Assembly: GCA_945865525.1 (NCBI GenBank)
Contig: CAMBDY010000017.1
Coordinates: 1-45,800, forward strand
Length of the DNA stretch: 45,800 bases
Origin: Nitrospira lenta
GTDB taxonomy: Bacteria; Nitrospirota; Nitrospiria; Nitrospirales; Nitrospiraceae
Direction of reading: 5' to 3'
Shown here: in pieces, positions 1 to 8,817 of the stretch
Position numbering within the stretch: position 1 is the stretch's first letter
Layout of the letters: every line of letters starts with the position of its first letter
Program-made: the position numbers and the translations under genes
The notes under the pieces: generated by a model
Database searches by the model: none
What the model was told of the DNA's origin: nothing
What the model saw: only the letters and a program-made list of their open reading frames with translations

Positions 1-17
1 TGGGGGTGCCGTTGCGG

Positions 18-431
18 TCAGGTCAGGTCTTCGATCGGGCAGCGATCCTTATAGCCGGCGGTCGCTTCATGCCACCAGAGCACTTCTTGTTCTCCGAGCT
101 TCCAGCAGAGATAGACAACCCGGCCGTCATGCAGATGGGGGAAGTCGCAGAGGCCGAGATCCAGATCCTTCACTAGGATGCCGAGCTCCTGAATCGCTTG
201 AAGATTAGCGCTGACCTGTTGCAGGCCAGAGATATAGAGGTGCCCCACGGTGCTGCCCCCCCCATACTCAGACCTCGCACTGGCTTTTTTGATCTCTTCC
301 TTCGTGCGGGCCAGGACGGCCTTGGCTTGCTGGATTGAGATCAGCTTGGCATTCAGCTGGGGGATCAGGCGGTTCGCCTCAGAGAGCGTGAACATGCGCT
401 CGTGCTGCTCTTGCTCGTTGTCGTGTTCCAT
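18..431 (-). CDS. DUF2203 family protein
   Basis: Small soluble protein of 137 residues recognised as DUF2203 by its N-terminal FTLSEANRLIPQL and its C-terminal pattern DFPHLHDGRVVYLCWKLGE followed by a WHE motif. The N-terminal half is predicted helical and charged (residues about 20-50); the C-terminal half carries the conserved aromatic block. The biochemical function of the family is unknown. The frame stays open upstream to 572, but that extension lacks family similarity and overlaps a promoter-like element for rho, so the ATG at 431 was chosen; a further ATG at 395, giving MFTLSEA, is also possible. It is transcribed divergently from rho. A run of eight C at about 256-263 lies within the gene. 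Family call is good, start is moderate. Confidence 0.8.
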   Translation of the reverse strand: MEHDNEQEQHERMFTLSEANRLIPQLNAKLISIQQAKAVLARTKEEIKKASARSEYGGGSTVGHLYISGLQQVSANLQAIQELGILVKDLDLGLCDFPHLHDGRVVYLCWKLGEQEVLWWHEATAGYKDRCPIEDLT

Positions 432-555
432 AAAACCATGGGCCTCAATGAAGGATCTTCTGATGTAGCATACCAGTCTTTTCTGCTGCAACCGCCCTGT
501 TGGCTGATGGAGCAAAAAGCGCACGCCGGCGGCTAGTAAAAAAGCATGATTTCTG

Positions 556-584
556 TTGACAAGGCGCGCCACCCGCGTTAGTAT
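556..584 (+). promoter_or_regulatory. Promoter-like element upstream of rho
   Basis: A perfect TTGACA (556-561) is followed after 17 nt by TAGTAT (579-584), a good sigma-70 match reading toward rho. Transcription would begin near 591 and give a leader of roughly 340 nt. The element lies just upstream of the divergent DUF2203 gene. Inferred from sequence only; a weaker pair, TTGAGT (845-850) and TATGGT (866-871) with a short spacer, lies closer to rho. Confidence 0.5.
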
Positions 585-590
585 TGTGCT

Positions 591-927
591 AGGATCTCAG
601 CTAAATTCATCTTCTTCTCCACGCACAAGACCCTCGGGCCCCATCTGAAAACAATCTACAACTGCTCACGTGATAGAGATGGGTCAGGTCGGCATGAATT
701 TCTGTTCGCGACACGATCCGCAGTTATGAGACAGAGTCGTACCCTGATTAGGGCTAGGCGCAAACCAGTAGGTCCTTCACGGATCACCCTCTTTAGCTGC
801 CACACATAACAGAGACTACCAACGGTATTTCTATTCGCTATTCATTGAGTTTCTGGACAATTTCCTATGGTTCACCACGTGCGAACGCTGCCAACGGCGA
901 TGCAGCTGAGGGCTTGAGAGGATACTT
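591..927 (+). other. Long untranslated leader of rho
   Basis: This gene-free stretch of about 340 nt has no convincing ORF on either strand. It holds a 7-bp stem, CCCATCT (640-646) with AGATGGG (677-683), and a good ribosome binding site GAGAGG six nt before the rho ATG. Long leaders of rho in other bacteria carry autoregulatory attenuation; that is the likely role here but no specific signal is proven. Confidence 0.4.
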
Positions 928-2199
928 ATGACGCAAACAAAGGGGGAGGTCATGCATCTCGCGGAGCTGAAACAGAAATCTATCGCCGATCTCAATGACG
1001 TGGCGCGCGGTCTGAAGATCGACGGCGCTCCGAACCTGCGGAAGCAGGAATTGATTTTTGCAATCCTACAGGCGCAGACCGCAAATAACGGCGTAGTCTT
1101 TGGCGAAGGCGTGCTCGAAACGCTCCCTGATGGCTTCGGCTTTTTGCGCGCTCCTGATTCAAACTATCTCCCGGGCCCCGACGACATCTATATCTCCCCT
1201 TCGCAAATCCGGCGGTTCAATTTGCGCACCGGCGATACGATCTCTGGGCAGATCCGACCTCCGAAGGATAGCGAGCGGTATTTCGCGCTACTTAAGGTTG
1301 AGAAGGTCAATTTCGAAGAGCCCGAGGTGTCGCGTGACAAGATCCTCTTTGACAACCTGACCCCACTCTATCCCGAAGAGCGCCTGAATCTTGAATTCGA
1401 CCGTGAGGAGTATTGCACCCGTGTCATGGAGCTCACGACCCCGATTGGTAAGGGTCAGCGCGGGCTAATCGTCGCGGCTCCCCGGACGGGAAAAACGATG
1501 ATGCTGCAGGCCCTCGCTCGGTCCATTATCAAAAACCATAAAGAAGTGACTTTGATTGTGCTGCTTATCGACGAGCGGCCGGAGGAAGTCACCGATTGGC
1601 AACGACAGGTCAAGGCCGAAGTTATCAGCTCCACTTTCGATGAGCCTCCCCAGCGCCATGCACAAGTCGCCGAAATGGTCCTTGAAAAGGCAAAGCGGCT
1701 GGTCGAACACAAAAAAGATGTCGTGGTGCTGTTGGATAGCATCACCCGTTTGGCCCGTGCCTACAATACGATTGCCCCGCCCAGCGGTAAGGTCTTGTCG
1801 GGAGGGTTGGACTCGAACGCCCTTCAGCGTCCGAAGCGGTTCTTTGGAGCGGCTCGTAACATTGAGCATGGCGGCAGTTTGACCATCATGGCCACGGCGC
1901 TGGTGGATACCGGCAGCCGGATGGACGATGTGATCTTTGAAGAGTTCAAAGGAACGGGTAACATGGAAGTCCATCTGGACCGCCGTCTGGCCGACAAGCG
2001 GCTCTTCCCGGCGATCGATATCAGCCAGTCCGGAACAAGAAAAGAAGAATTGTTGGTGGACAAGGACCGTCTCAACAAGATGTGGATCCTGCGCAAGGTG
2101 CTGAGTCCGCTTGGAACGATGGAAGCGATGGAGTTCCTGATGGACAAGCTGCACGGCACCAAGACCAACCAGGAATTTCTCCAGTCGATGAATCGGTAA
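928..2199 (+). CDS. rho: Transcription termination factor Rho
   Basis: Hexameric RNA-dependent ATPase/helicase that ends transcription at Rho-dependent sites and enforces polarity. The 423 residues fit the family (E. coli 419). Seen in order: Rho N-terminal helical domain (about 9-50), the RNA-binding cold-shock-like domain with DGFGFLR and [21 protein letters not shown] (about 66-105), the Walker A loop AAPRTGKT (about 180-187), the Walker B region [16 protein letters not shown], and the Q/R-loop segment [20 protein letters not shown]. The ATG at 928 has a well-spaced GAGAGG; an internal ATG at 952 (MHLAELKQ) matches the E. coli N-terminus exactly and is a real alternative. The Walker A loop reads A-R-T where E. 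coli has P-K-A. It is followed by rpmE 93 nt downstream. Confidence 0.98.
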   Translation: MTQTKGEVMHLAELKQKSIADLNDVARGLKIDGAPNLRKQELIFAILQAQTANNGVVFGEGVLETLPDGFGFLRAPDSNYLPGPDDIYISPSQIRRFNLRTGDTISGQIRPPKDSERYFALLKVEKVNFEEPEVSRDKILFDNLTPLYPEERLNLEFDREEYCTRVMELTTPIGKGQRGLIVAAPRTGKTMMLQALARSIIKNHKEVTLIVLLIDERPEEVTDWQRQVKAEVISSTFDEPPQRHAQVAEMVLEKAKRLVEHKKDVVVLLDSITRLARAYNTIAPPSGKVLSGGLDSNALQRPKRFFGAARNIEHGGSLTIMATALVDTGSRMDDVIFEEFKGTGNMEVHLDRRLADKRLFPAIDISQSGTRKEELLVDKDRLNKMWILRKVLSPLGTMEAMEFLMDKLHGTKTNQEFLQSMNR

Positions 2200-2292
2200 T
2201 GCCAGGCTTGTATCTGGCTGTCGAGACAGGGTAAAGTAGGCACCTCGGAATGGGCGAAGGTCGATGATTTTGACGTCAAGGGAGTGGGAACT

Positions 2293-2499
2293 ATGAAGAA
2301 GGGTATTCATCCCGTGTATCGGGAGGTCAGCGTGCATTGCGCCTGTGGTAATAAATATAAGACCCGGTCAACGGGCGGCGATATTAATGTCGATATCTGT
2401 TCAAATTGCCATCCGTTTTTCACGGGGACGCAGAAAATTATTGATACCGAAGGTCGCGTTGAGCGATTCAAGAAGAAGTACGCGAAGAAAGAAAAGTAG
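2293..2499 (+). CDS. rpmE: 50S ribosomal protein L31, zinc-binding type
   Basis: Protein of the large ribosomal subunit, 68 residues, beginning MKKGIHPVY. It belongs to the C-plus (zinc-binding) class: a CAC pair near residue 16 and CSNC near residue 37 give the four cysteines. The C-terminus is strongly basic ([10 protein letters not shown]). The ATG at 2293 was chosen over the in-frame GTG at 2284 because GGAG at 2281-2284 then serves as the ribosome binding site with about 8 nt spacing and the protein starts at the family position. A terminator follows, so rpmE probably ends the rho transcript. No zinc-free paralogue is seen in this window. Confidence 0.97.
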   Translation: MKKGIHPVYREVSVHCACGNKYKTRSTGGDINVDICSNCHPFFTGTQKIIDTEGRVERFKKKYAKKEK

Positions 2500-2520
2500 T
2501 TCGGAAGAGGTCATACACGG

Positions 2521-2558
2521 GACCCTGCTTCGTTGAGGGGCAGGGTCTCTTTGTTTTT
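2521..2558 (+). terminator. Rho-independent terminator after rpmE
   Basis: GACCCTGC (2521-2528) pairs perfectly with GCAGGGTC (2540-2547) and is followed by the T-rich tail TCTTTGTTTTT. It lies between rpmE and prfA, separating the rho-rpmE unit from the prfA operon. Confidence 0.85.
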
Positions 2559-2598
2559 GTGCAGTAACAGGTGAGCGCGACGCAGAGGAACTAGGGCC

Positions 2599-3675
2599 AT
2601 GGAAGCAGTGTTACTAAAAAAATGGGAAGTCTTGGCAGCTCGCTATGACGAGTTGACCAATCAACTCATGGACCCCTCTCTGATGAGTCAGCCTTCGCAG
2701 TTGCACAAAGTCAATAAGGAGCGGACGGATATCGAGCCGGCGGTTAGGCTGCTGGCCATCTATCGCGATAATGCTAAGCAGTTGGATGAAGCCGCGCAAA
2801 TTCTCGCTGATCCCACGGCCTGGGGCGAGATGCATAAGATGGCGGCGGAGGAGAGCGCCCAGCTCATGCATCAGCAGCAGGAGATTGAACAGCAGGCTCA
2901 GGACCTGCTGCTCCCTAAGGACCCGCGGGACCAAAAGAGTCTACTTTTCGAAATTCGCGCCGGAACTGGGGGCGATGAGGCGGCGCTCTTTGCCGGAGAT
3001 CTGTTCCGTATGTATAGCAAGTACGCGGAGGCCAAAGGCTTTAAGGTCGATGTGGTTGAAGCGACGGAAACGACGGGCGGGGGCTATAAAGGAGTTGTGG
3101 CGTTGATCGAAGGCAAAGGGGCCTATAGCCACTTCAAGTTCGAGGCAGGGGTCCATCGGGTGCAGCGGGTCCCGGTGACGGAAGCCAGCGGACGGATCCA
3201 TACCTCGACTGTCACGGTGGCCGTCATGCCGGAAGTCGACGAAGTGGATGTGCATATCGATCCAATGGATCTTCGCATCGACACATTTTGTTCGTCTGGC
3301 GCCGGAGGCCAGAGCGTCAATACGACTAAATCGGCGGTGCGGATTACCCATATTCCGACGGGCGTGGTGGTGAGCTGCCAGGACGAACGGTCGCAGTTAA
3401 AAAACCGTACCAAGGCGATGCGGACCCTGCGGGCCAGAATCGTCGAGGCGGAGCGCGAACGGCAGGATGCCGAAACTGCCCAGAATCGCAAGGCACAGGT
3501 GGGCACAGGCGAGCGGAGCGAGAAGATTCGCACCTACAACTTCCCGCAGAACCGAGTAACCGATCACCGTGTCGGGATGACCTTACATAAGTTGGAGCAG
3601 GTGCTTCAGGGCGATCTCGACGAGTTTATTCAGGCTTTGAAGGCGCAGCGCCAGCAAGAAGTGGGGGCGGCGTAA
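2599..3675 (+). CDS. prfA: Peptide chain release factor 1
   Basis: Class-I release factor that recognises UAA and UAG in the ribosomal A site and triggers hydrolysis of peptidyl-tRNA. The 358 residues match the family length. The tripeptide anticodon PVT is at 192-194, in RVPVTEASGRIHTS, and identifies RF1 rather than RF2. The catalytic GGQ is at 236-238 in GAGGQSVNTTKSAVR; its glutamine is the substrate of PrmC, encoded immediately downstream. The N-terminal helical domain (about 1-100) is intact. There is no sign of the programmed frameshift typical of RF2 genes. prmC starts one nt after the stop codon, so the two are translated together. Confidence 0.98.
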   Translation: MEAVLLKKWEVLAARYDELTNQLMDPSLMSQPSQLHKVNKERTDIEPAVRLLAIYRDNAKQLDEAAQILADPTAWGEMHKMAAEESAQLMHQQQEIEQQAQDLLLPKDPRDQKSLLFEIRAGTGGDEAALFAGDLFRMYSKYAEAKGFKVDVVEATETTGGGYKGVVALIEGKGAYSHFKFEAGVHRVQRVPVTEASGRIHTSTVTVAVMPEVDEVDVHIDPMDLRIDTFCSSGAGGQSVNTTKSAVRITHIPTGVVVSCQDERSQLKNRTKAMRTLRARIVEAERERQDAETAQNRKAQVGTGERSEKIRTYNFPQNRVTDHRVGMTLHKLEQVLQGDLDEFIQALKAQRQQEVGAA

Positions 3676-3676
3676 T

Positions 3677-4582
3677 ATGGACGCAGTGGCCTCGATCCCT
3701 CAGTCGACAGGCGAGGTCACGCTGGGCGAGCTGATTGCCGAGGCGCGCCGGCTGCTGGCGCAGGGTGGTATCGAGAGCGCGGAGCAGGAAGCCCTGTGGA
3801 TATTGGCGCATGCGTTTCGTCTCCCTACCCATCATGTGATCACAGACCAAGACCGAGTGCTGTCTCCTTCCGAATTGGCAGTAGCGCGCGGGCTGATTGC
3901 GCGGCGGGTTGGGCGGGAGCCGTTGCAATATATTTTGGGGACTCAGGAGTTTTGCGGATTAGAGTTTGAGGTAAGTCCGGCAGTGCTGATTCCGAGGCCG
4001 GAGACCGAGTTGCTCGTGGAATATGTCACGCAGCGGATTTCCGCCGAGCGCCGGGCCACGATTGTTGATGTCTGTACTGGCTCCGGTTGCATTGCCGTCG
4101 CGATTGCGCGATTACGGCCGCATGCGCGGGTGATTGCGACAGATCTGTCCGGTCCGTCGCTCCATGTCGCGAGGCGCAACGCGACTCGGCATAGGGTGGA
4201 TGAGCGGATCACCTGGGTGGAAGGCGATTTGCTGGGGTCATTGGCGGAGCAGGGGCTAGAGGGGCAGGTAGATGTCATTGTTTCGAACCCCCCATATATT
4301 TCTGAGGCTGATTGGGCGACGCTTCAGCCGGAAGTGAAACTGTTTGAGCCGCGAGTCGCGCTCGTGGGAGGGGCTCAGGGGACGGAGTTGCACGAACGGT
4401 TGCTGCAAGAGGCTTTTCACTACTTAGCTCCCGGTGGAGCCGTGATCATGGAAATTGGCGCGGGCCAGGCTCGTGGAATCCGCGGGATTATCGAGCAGAT
4501 GCCCTGGTGCAAATTTCATCGGTTGGTCTACGATGAAGCGGGGCTTGAGCGGGTGGTGATTGTGGAGCGAGTAAGGGCGTAA
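3677..4582 (+). CDS. prmC: Release factor glutamine N5-methyltransferase
   Basis: SAM-dependent methyltransferase that methylates the GGQ glutamine of release factors. The 301 residues hold an N-terminal helical substrate-binding domain (about 1-90, with GREPLQYILGTQEF), the SAM-binding motif VDVCTGSGCIAVAIA (about 132-146) and the diagnostic NPPY at 204-207. It sits directly behind prfA, the gene for its substrate, and 3 nt before murA. A hypothetical alternative, a DNA methyltransferase, is excluded by overall architecture and context. Confidence 0.96.
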   Translation: MDAVASIPQSTGEVTLGELIAEARRLLAQGGIESAEQEALWILAHAFRLPTHHVITDQDRVLSPSELAVARGLIARRVGREPLQYILGTQEFCGLEFEVSPAVLIPRPETELLVEYVTQRISAERRATIVDVCTGSGCIAVAIARLRPHARVIATDLSGPSLHVARRNATRHRVDERITWVEGDLLGSLAEQGLEGQVDVIVSNPPYISEADWATLQPEVKLFEPRVALVGGAQGTELHERLLQEAFHYLAPGGAVIMEIGAGQARGIRGIIEQMPWCKFHRLVYDEAGLERVVIVERVRA

Positions 4583-4585
4583 AGG

Positions 4586-5863
4586 GTGGACCGTACAACC
4601 ATTACTGGTGGAGTGCCGCTTCGAGGCGAGGTTGAGATCAGCGGGGCAAAGAATGCCGCGCTGCCGATCTTGGCCTCCAGCATTCTGGGTGGTGGCGAAT
4701 GCGTTATTACCAATCTGCCCCGCGTGGTGGATGTCCTTACGATGGGTCGGCTTTTGGAGATTTTGGGGGCGAAGGTTCAGCATGAGGGGAATCGTGCGGT
4801 TATCAATGCTAGTACGATCAGCTCGACCCAAGCCCCGTACGATCTAGTGAAAACTATGCGGGCCTCGGTGCTGGTGTTGGGGCCTCTGTTGGCGCGATGG
4901 GGAGAAGCGACAGTATCGATGCCCGGCGGCTGCGCGATCGGGTCACGGCCCGTCAATCTTCATTTGGCCGGACTGGCAAAAATGGGTGCAGACGTTTCGA
5001 TGGAACACGGGTATATTCGTGTCAAGGCTAAGCGGCTGAAGGGCGCACAGATTTACTGCGATACGCCGACGGTCACGGGAACGGAAAATTTAATGATGGC
5101 CGCGTCGCTCGCCGAGGGGACCACAGTTATTGAAAATGCCGCGAAGGAACCGGAGATCACGGACCTCGCGGATTTTCTGGTGAAGCGTGGGGCTCGTATC
5201 GACGGTGTCGGGACGGATGTTGTCACAATTGAAGGGGTTCGTGAGCTGCACGAGAGCGATCACGATGTTATCCCTGACCGTATTGAAGCGGGCACGTATC
5301 TGGTGGCCGGGGCCATTACGCGGGGAGCGGTGACGCTTCGCCGCTGTCGTCCGAATCATTTAGATGCGTTGTTGATGAAGTTGCGGGAAGCCGGCGCGAT
5401 CATCGAAGTCGAAAAGGACCGGATTCACCTCAATGCGGCCTCGCGGCTCAAGGGGGTCGATATCCGAACGCTGCCGTATCCGGGTTTTCCCACCGATATG
5501 CAGGCGCAGATGGTGGCTTTGATGACGGCGGCGGAGGGCATGAGTGTGATTACGGAAACGGTGTTTGAAAGCCGGTTTATGCATGTCGAAGAATTGCGGC
5601 GAATGGGGGCTGAGGTTAAGATTGAAGGGACTCGGGCTGTGGTGACCGGGCCGACTCAATTGACCGGCGCGCCGGTAATGGCCTCGGATCTTCGCGCAAG
5701 CGCCGGATTGGTTCTGGCCGGTCTTGCGGCGGAAGGTACGACGGAGATCCTCCGGGTCTATCATTTGGATCGTGGCTATGAGCGGATGGAAGAAAAGCTA
5801 CGTGGGCTGGGTGCCACGATTACCCGCCATAAAGAGGGAGCGGCTGCGGCCGGGACTCGCTGA
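4586..5863 (+). CDS. murA: UDP-N-acetylglucosamine 1-carboxyvinyltransferase MurA
   Basis: Cytoplasmic enzyme of the first committed step of peptidoglycan synthesis: transfers enolpyruvate from PEP to UDP-GlcNAc. The 425 residues begin at a GTG ([28 protein letters not shown]), aligning with the usual MurA N-terminus. The catalytic cysteine is present at about residue 116 in [14 protein letters not shown]; this Cys version is the fosfomycin-sensitive type. Two EPSP-synthase-like lobes cover the whole length. AAGGG in the prmC end can serve as ribosome binding site. The stop codon is followed one nt later by the ATG of hisG, so murA is cotranscribed with the his genes. Confidence 0.98.
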   Translation: MDRTTITGGVPLRGEVEISGAKNAALPILASSILGGGECVITNLPRVVDVLTMGRLLEILGAKVQHEGNRAVINASTISSTQAPYDLVKTMRASVLVLGPLLARWGEATVSMPGGCAIGSRPVNLHLAGLAKMGADVSMEHGYIRVKAKRLKGAQIYCDTPTVTGTENLMMAASLAEGTTVIENAAKEPEITDLADFLVKRGARIDGVGTDVVTIEGVRELHESDHDVIPDRIEAGTYLVAGAITRGAVTLRRCRPNHLDALLMKLREAGAIIEVEKDRIHLNAASRLKGVDIRTLPYPGFPTDMQAQMVALMTAAEGMSVITETVFESRFMHVEELRRMGAEVKIEGTRAVVTGPTQLTGAPVMASDLRASAGLVLAGLAAEGTTEILRVYHLDRGYERMEEKLRGLGATITRHKEGAAAAGTR

Positions 5864-5864
5864 T

Positions 5865-6572
5865 ATGATGCTGACGATTGCCTTGTCAAAGGGGAAAATG
5901 TTGGATCTTACGCTGGAGGTCTTTCGTCGGGCTGGCTATGCCATGGGGAGCTTCTCGACCGCGAGCCGCCGTTTGGTGTTCCCTTGTCCGGAGATCGGCA
6001 TGACTTTCCTGATCGTGCGGCCAACCGATGTGCCGACCTATGTTGAATATGGCGCGGTGGACGTCGGGATTGTGGGAAAAGACGTCTTGATGGAGCAGGA
6101 CAGCGACGTCTATGAGCTGTTGGATTTAGGGTTCGGAGCGTGTAGACTCGCCGTGGCTGCGCTTCAGGGGCAGGTTTCACGGGACCGGCTGTCCTCAAAA
6201 ATTCGGGTCGCGACCAAGTATCCAAAGATTGCCGAGCGGTACTTCAATCAGCGTGGTGTGGAGGTCGAAATCATTAAGTTGTACGGGTCGATCGAGCTGG
6301 CACCGCTGGTTGGGTTGGCCGATCGGATTGTGGATCTGGTCGAAACGGGGAACACGCTGAAGGCGCATAACCTCGTTGAAGTCGAGTGCATCGCGCAGTC
6401 CACGGCCCGGCTGGTTGTTAATCGAGCGAGTTTGAAGCTGAAGCATACGAAAGTCACAGAGCTGATCGCAAAGCTCCGGGCTGTCAGTCGCGCAGGAGCT
6501 GGGTCTCGGGCAATTTCTCTGCGCAAGCCTTTGCGCAGGACACGTCGCACGGCCAAGCGGACGCCTACATGA
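5865..6572 (+). CDS. hisG: ATP phosphoribosyltransferase, short (HisG-S) form
   Basis: Catalyses the first step of histidine synthesis, PRPP plus ATP to phosphoribosyl-ATP. The start MMLTIALSKGKMLD matches the family; the reading frame is open upstream inside murA but carries no HisG similarity there. The 235 residues contain the PRPP-binding LVETGNTLKAHNL region (about residues 160-172) and lack the C-terminal ACT-like regulatory domain, so this is the short form that needs a HisZ partner, which is not in the window. The last 20-odd residues are an unusual Arg/Lys/Thr-rich tail (RKPLRRTRRTAKRT). It overlaps hisD by 4 nt (ATGA). Confidence 0.95.
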   Translation: MMLTIALSKGKMLDLTLEVFRRAGYAMGSFSTASRRLVFPCPEIGMTFLIVRPTDVPTYVEYGAVDVGIVGKDVLMEQDSDVYELLDLGFGACRLAVAALQGQVSRDRLSSKIRVATKYPKIAERYFNQRGVEVEIIKLYGSIELAPLVGLADRIVDLVETGNTLKAHNLVEVECIAQSTARLVVNRASLKLKHTKVTELIAKLRAVSRAGAGSRAISLRKPLRRTRRTAKRTPT

Positions 6573-7852
6573 AGATTGTGTCCTCCAGCGAACGCGCCTT
6601 TTCCCCCGCGCTGAAGAAAGTCGTGTCGCGCGCTCGCGTGCAAGGGGCTGCCGTTGAGAAGACGGTGAAGTCAATTTTACAAGTCGTGGAACGGGGTGGA
6701 GACAAGGCGGTCCTCCGCTATACGAAACAGTTCGACCGGGTCTCCATGAAAGCGACGGAGCTGCGCGTTCCTCCCGAAGAAATCAAAGCAGCCTACTCCC
6801 ACATCAGAAAAGAGGAGGGCAACGCCCTCCGGTTTGCCGCTAAGCGGATCACGTCGTTCCACGAGCGTCAGCGTATCAAGACCTGGATGTATCAGGACAA
6901 TGAGGCGATTCTTGGGCAAGTGGTGACGGCGGTTGATGCGGTCGGAGTCTATGTGCCGGGCGGCAAGGCGGTTTATCCCTCGTCGGTCTTGATGTGTGCG
7001 ATTCCGGCCAAGGTGGCGGGCGTCTCCCGCGTGGTGATGTGTACGCCACCGCAAAAAGGTCCGATCAATCCCTACATACTAGTTGCAGCCGATATCGCCG
7101 GCGTTACGGAGATCTATCGCGTTGGGGGCGTACAAGCCGTTGGCGCAATGGCTTACGGAACCAAGACGATTCAGCGGGTCCATAAAATCGTGGGCCCTGG
7201 TAATATCTATGTTGCGACGGCCAAGCGGCTCCTCTATGGCACGGTTGGTATTGACATGGTCGCCGGTCCAAGCGAGCTGCTTGTCGTGGCCGATGGTGAC
7301 GCCAAGCCGGCCCATGTGGCGGCAGATCTCCTCTGCGAAGCTGAACATGACGAAGATGCGCAGGTTTATCTCGTCACCACATCAGCGCAGTTAGCGAAGG
7401 AGGTAGTGCGGCTTATCGGTAGCCAGCTGAAGGGACTGCAGCGGGAAAAGATTGCTGCCAAATCGATTGCGCGCCATGCGGTGGCCTTCGTGGTGACGAC
7501 GATGGACGAAGCCATCGATGTGGCCAACGAGATTGCCCCGGAACATTTGACCCTCTCAGTGGATGAGCCTTTCGATTATTTAGAGAAGATCCGTCATGCA
7601 GGGGCGTTGTTCCTGGGCCGGTATACGCCCCCGTCTGTGGCCGATTATGTGGCAGGCCCGAATCACGTTTTGCCGACTGGCGGGACGGCGCGCTTCTTTT
7701 CGGCTCTGTCTGTTTACGATTACCTCAAAGTCAGCAACATCGTGTACTATACGAAAGAGGAGCTGAGCAAGGTGAAAAATCATCTCGTTCAATTGGCCCA
7801 CATGGAAGGGTTCGATGCCCACGCGAAATCGGCCCAAAGCAGGTTCTCATGA
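6569..7852 (+). CDS. hisD: Histidinol dehydrogenase
   Basis: Zinc enzyme that carries out the last two oxidations of histidine synthesis, L-histidinol to L-histidine with two NAD+. The 427 residues include [21 protein letters not shown], the GPGN and [12 protein letters not shown] motifs, the zinc/catalytic segments [19 protein letters not shown] and [18 protein letters not shown], and the terminal HMEGFDAH. All catalytic elements that I can recognise are intact. It overlaps hisG and hisB by 4 nt each and is therefore translationally coupled on both sides. A hisC gene, often next to hisD in related orders, is not here. Confidence 0.98.
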   Translation: MKIVSSSERAFSPALKKVVSRARVQGAAVEKTVKSILQVVERGGDKAVLRYTKQFDRVSMKATELRVPPEEIKAAYSHIRKEEGNALRFAAKRITSFHERQRIKTWMYQDNEAILGQVVTAVDAVGVYVPGGKAVYPSSVLMCAIPAKVAGVSRVVMCTPPQKGPINPYILVAADIAGVTEIYRVGGVQAVGAMAYGTKTIQRVHKIVGPGNIYVATAKRLLYGTVGIDMVAGPSELLVVADGDAKPAHVAADLLCEAEHDEDAQVYLVTTSAQLAKEVVRLIGSQLKGLQREKIAAKSIARHAVAFVVTTMDEAIDVANEIAPEHLTLSVDEPFDYLEKIRHAGALFLGRYTPPSVADYVAGPNHVLPTGGTARFFSALSVYDYLKVSNIVYYTKEELSKVKNHLVQLAHMEGFDAHAKSAQSRFS

Positions 7853-8454
7853 AGAAAACTGTGACACATCGGCAGGCGACGATCCATCGGGCCACGAAGG
7901 AAACGGACATTCAGGTTTCCTGGGTGCTGGATGGCAGCGGTCAGGGGAAGATCGATAGTGGCATTCGGTTCTTCGACCATATGCTGGAGCTGTTGGCCAA
8001 GCACGGATTCTTCGATCTGACGGTCAAGGCCAAGGGCGATATCGATATCGACGAACACCATACGGTGGAGGATGTCGGAATCGTCATGGGCAAGGCGCTG
8101 CACCAAGCCTTGGGGGAAAAGGCAGGGATCAAGCGGTTCGGGTTTGCCTCGGCCCCGCTCGACGAAACCCTCGCTCAGGTCACGGTGGATCTCAGCGGCC
8201 GGCCCTACCTCGTCTACAATGTGGTGTTGCCAGATCGGAAGATTAAAGCCTTCGACCTCGGTTTATTCGAAGATTTTTTTCAGGCTTTCGTCACTCATGC
8301 CGGACTGAACTTGCATGTAAATCTGATGTATGGCCGCAATCCGCACCACATCATGGAAGCCATCTTCAAGGCCTTAGCCAAGGCGCTCGATCAGGCCACG
8401 AGGCCGGAAGAGCGGTTGGCAGGAAAGGTTCTCTCGACGAAGGGGCTGCTGTAA
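7849..8454 (+). CDS. hisB: Imidazoleglycerol-phosphate dehydratase
   Basis: Monofunctional manganese-dependent dehydratase of histidine synthesis, 201 residues. Both metal-binding repeats are visible: [11 protein letters not shown] (about residues 67-77) and the later [31 protein letters not shown] (about 145-180), plus [13 protein letters not shown] near 42-54. It has no fused histidinol-phosphatase domain. It ends the first his cluster and is followed after about 35 nt by a terminator. Confidence 0.98.
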   Translation: MKKTVTHRQATIHRATKETDIQVSWVLDGSGQGKIDSGIRFFDHMLELLAKHGFFDLTVKAKGDIDIDEHHTVEDVGIVMGKALHQALGEKAGIKRFGFASAPLDETLAQVTVDLSGRPYLVYNVVLPDRKIKAFDLGLFEDFFQAFVTHAGLNLHVNLMYGRNPHHIMEAIFKALAKALDQATRPEERLAGKVLSTKGLL

Positions 8455-8487
8455 GTCAAAGTGAGCGGTCGACATATATTGGTCGGT

Positions 8488-8526
8488 AGGGGCAGGTTTC
8501 TGAAAAGGAGCCTGCCTCTTTTGTTT
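8488..8526 (+). terminator. Rho-independent terminator after hisB
   Basis: AGGGGCAGG (8488-8496) pairs with CCTGCCTCT (8511-8519) through nine pairs including one G-U, followed by a T-rich tail. It ends the prfA-to-hisB operon and splits the his genes into two units. Between this and the repeat at 8686 I see no gene and only a weak TATAAA (8615-8620) without a good -35 partner. Confidence 0.8.
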
Positions 8527-8685
8527 CATGGACCAGTTCAGAGGTTCTGGAGATTGGGAGTGGCGAGATGGCATCAGTTGCGGTATGGTTACGGCCTTAC
8601 GGCTAGACTAAGAGTATAAAGGCTCAGAGCTAAGTCTTTTGATAGTTCGGTCCTGTGCCACAACTTGGAGAGTGTGCCGCAGCGT

Positions 8686-8803
8686 GTTCAAAAAGCTCCC
8701 CAGCAAGGCCGCAGCGAGTGAAAGTCCGAGGCGTACCCTTCAGGGTACGCTGAGGGGCTAAACGATGCGAGAATGAAGTTGGCAGACTTTTTTTAGTAGC
8801 TTG
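8686..8803 (+). repeat. Dispersed fold-back (MITE-like) repeat, copy 1
   Basis: A non-coding element of about 118 bp with imperfect inverted ends (GTTCAAAAAGCTCCCC on the left; GGCAGACTTTTTTTAG on the right) and a perfect central hairpin GCGTACCC-TTCA-GGGTACGC (8731-8750). It is homologous, in inverted orientation, to the element at 23891-24015, including AGCAAGGCCGCAGCGAG and its flanks. It ends about 15 nt before the hisH start codon, so it forms the 5' leader of the second his operon. I associate repeats of this type with Nitrospira genomes; copy number must be checked. Confidence 0.75.
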
Positions 8804-8817
8804 TTGAGAGAGCAGCT

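Noticed and set aside
1465-2337. Open frame of 290 codons antisense to rho
   Set aside because: Shadow of a highly conserved, GC-rich coding frame; no recognisable protein features.
5724-5864. Upstream extension of hisG inside murA
   Set aside because: No HisG similarity before MMLTIALSKG, and the ATG at 5865 is placed one nt after the murA stop.
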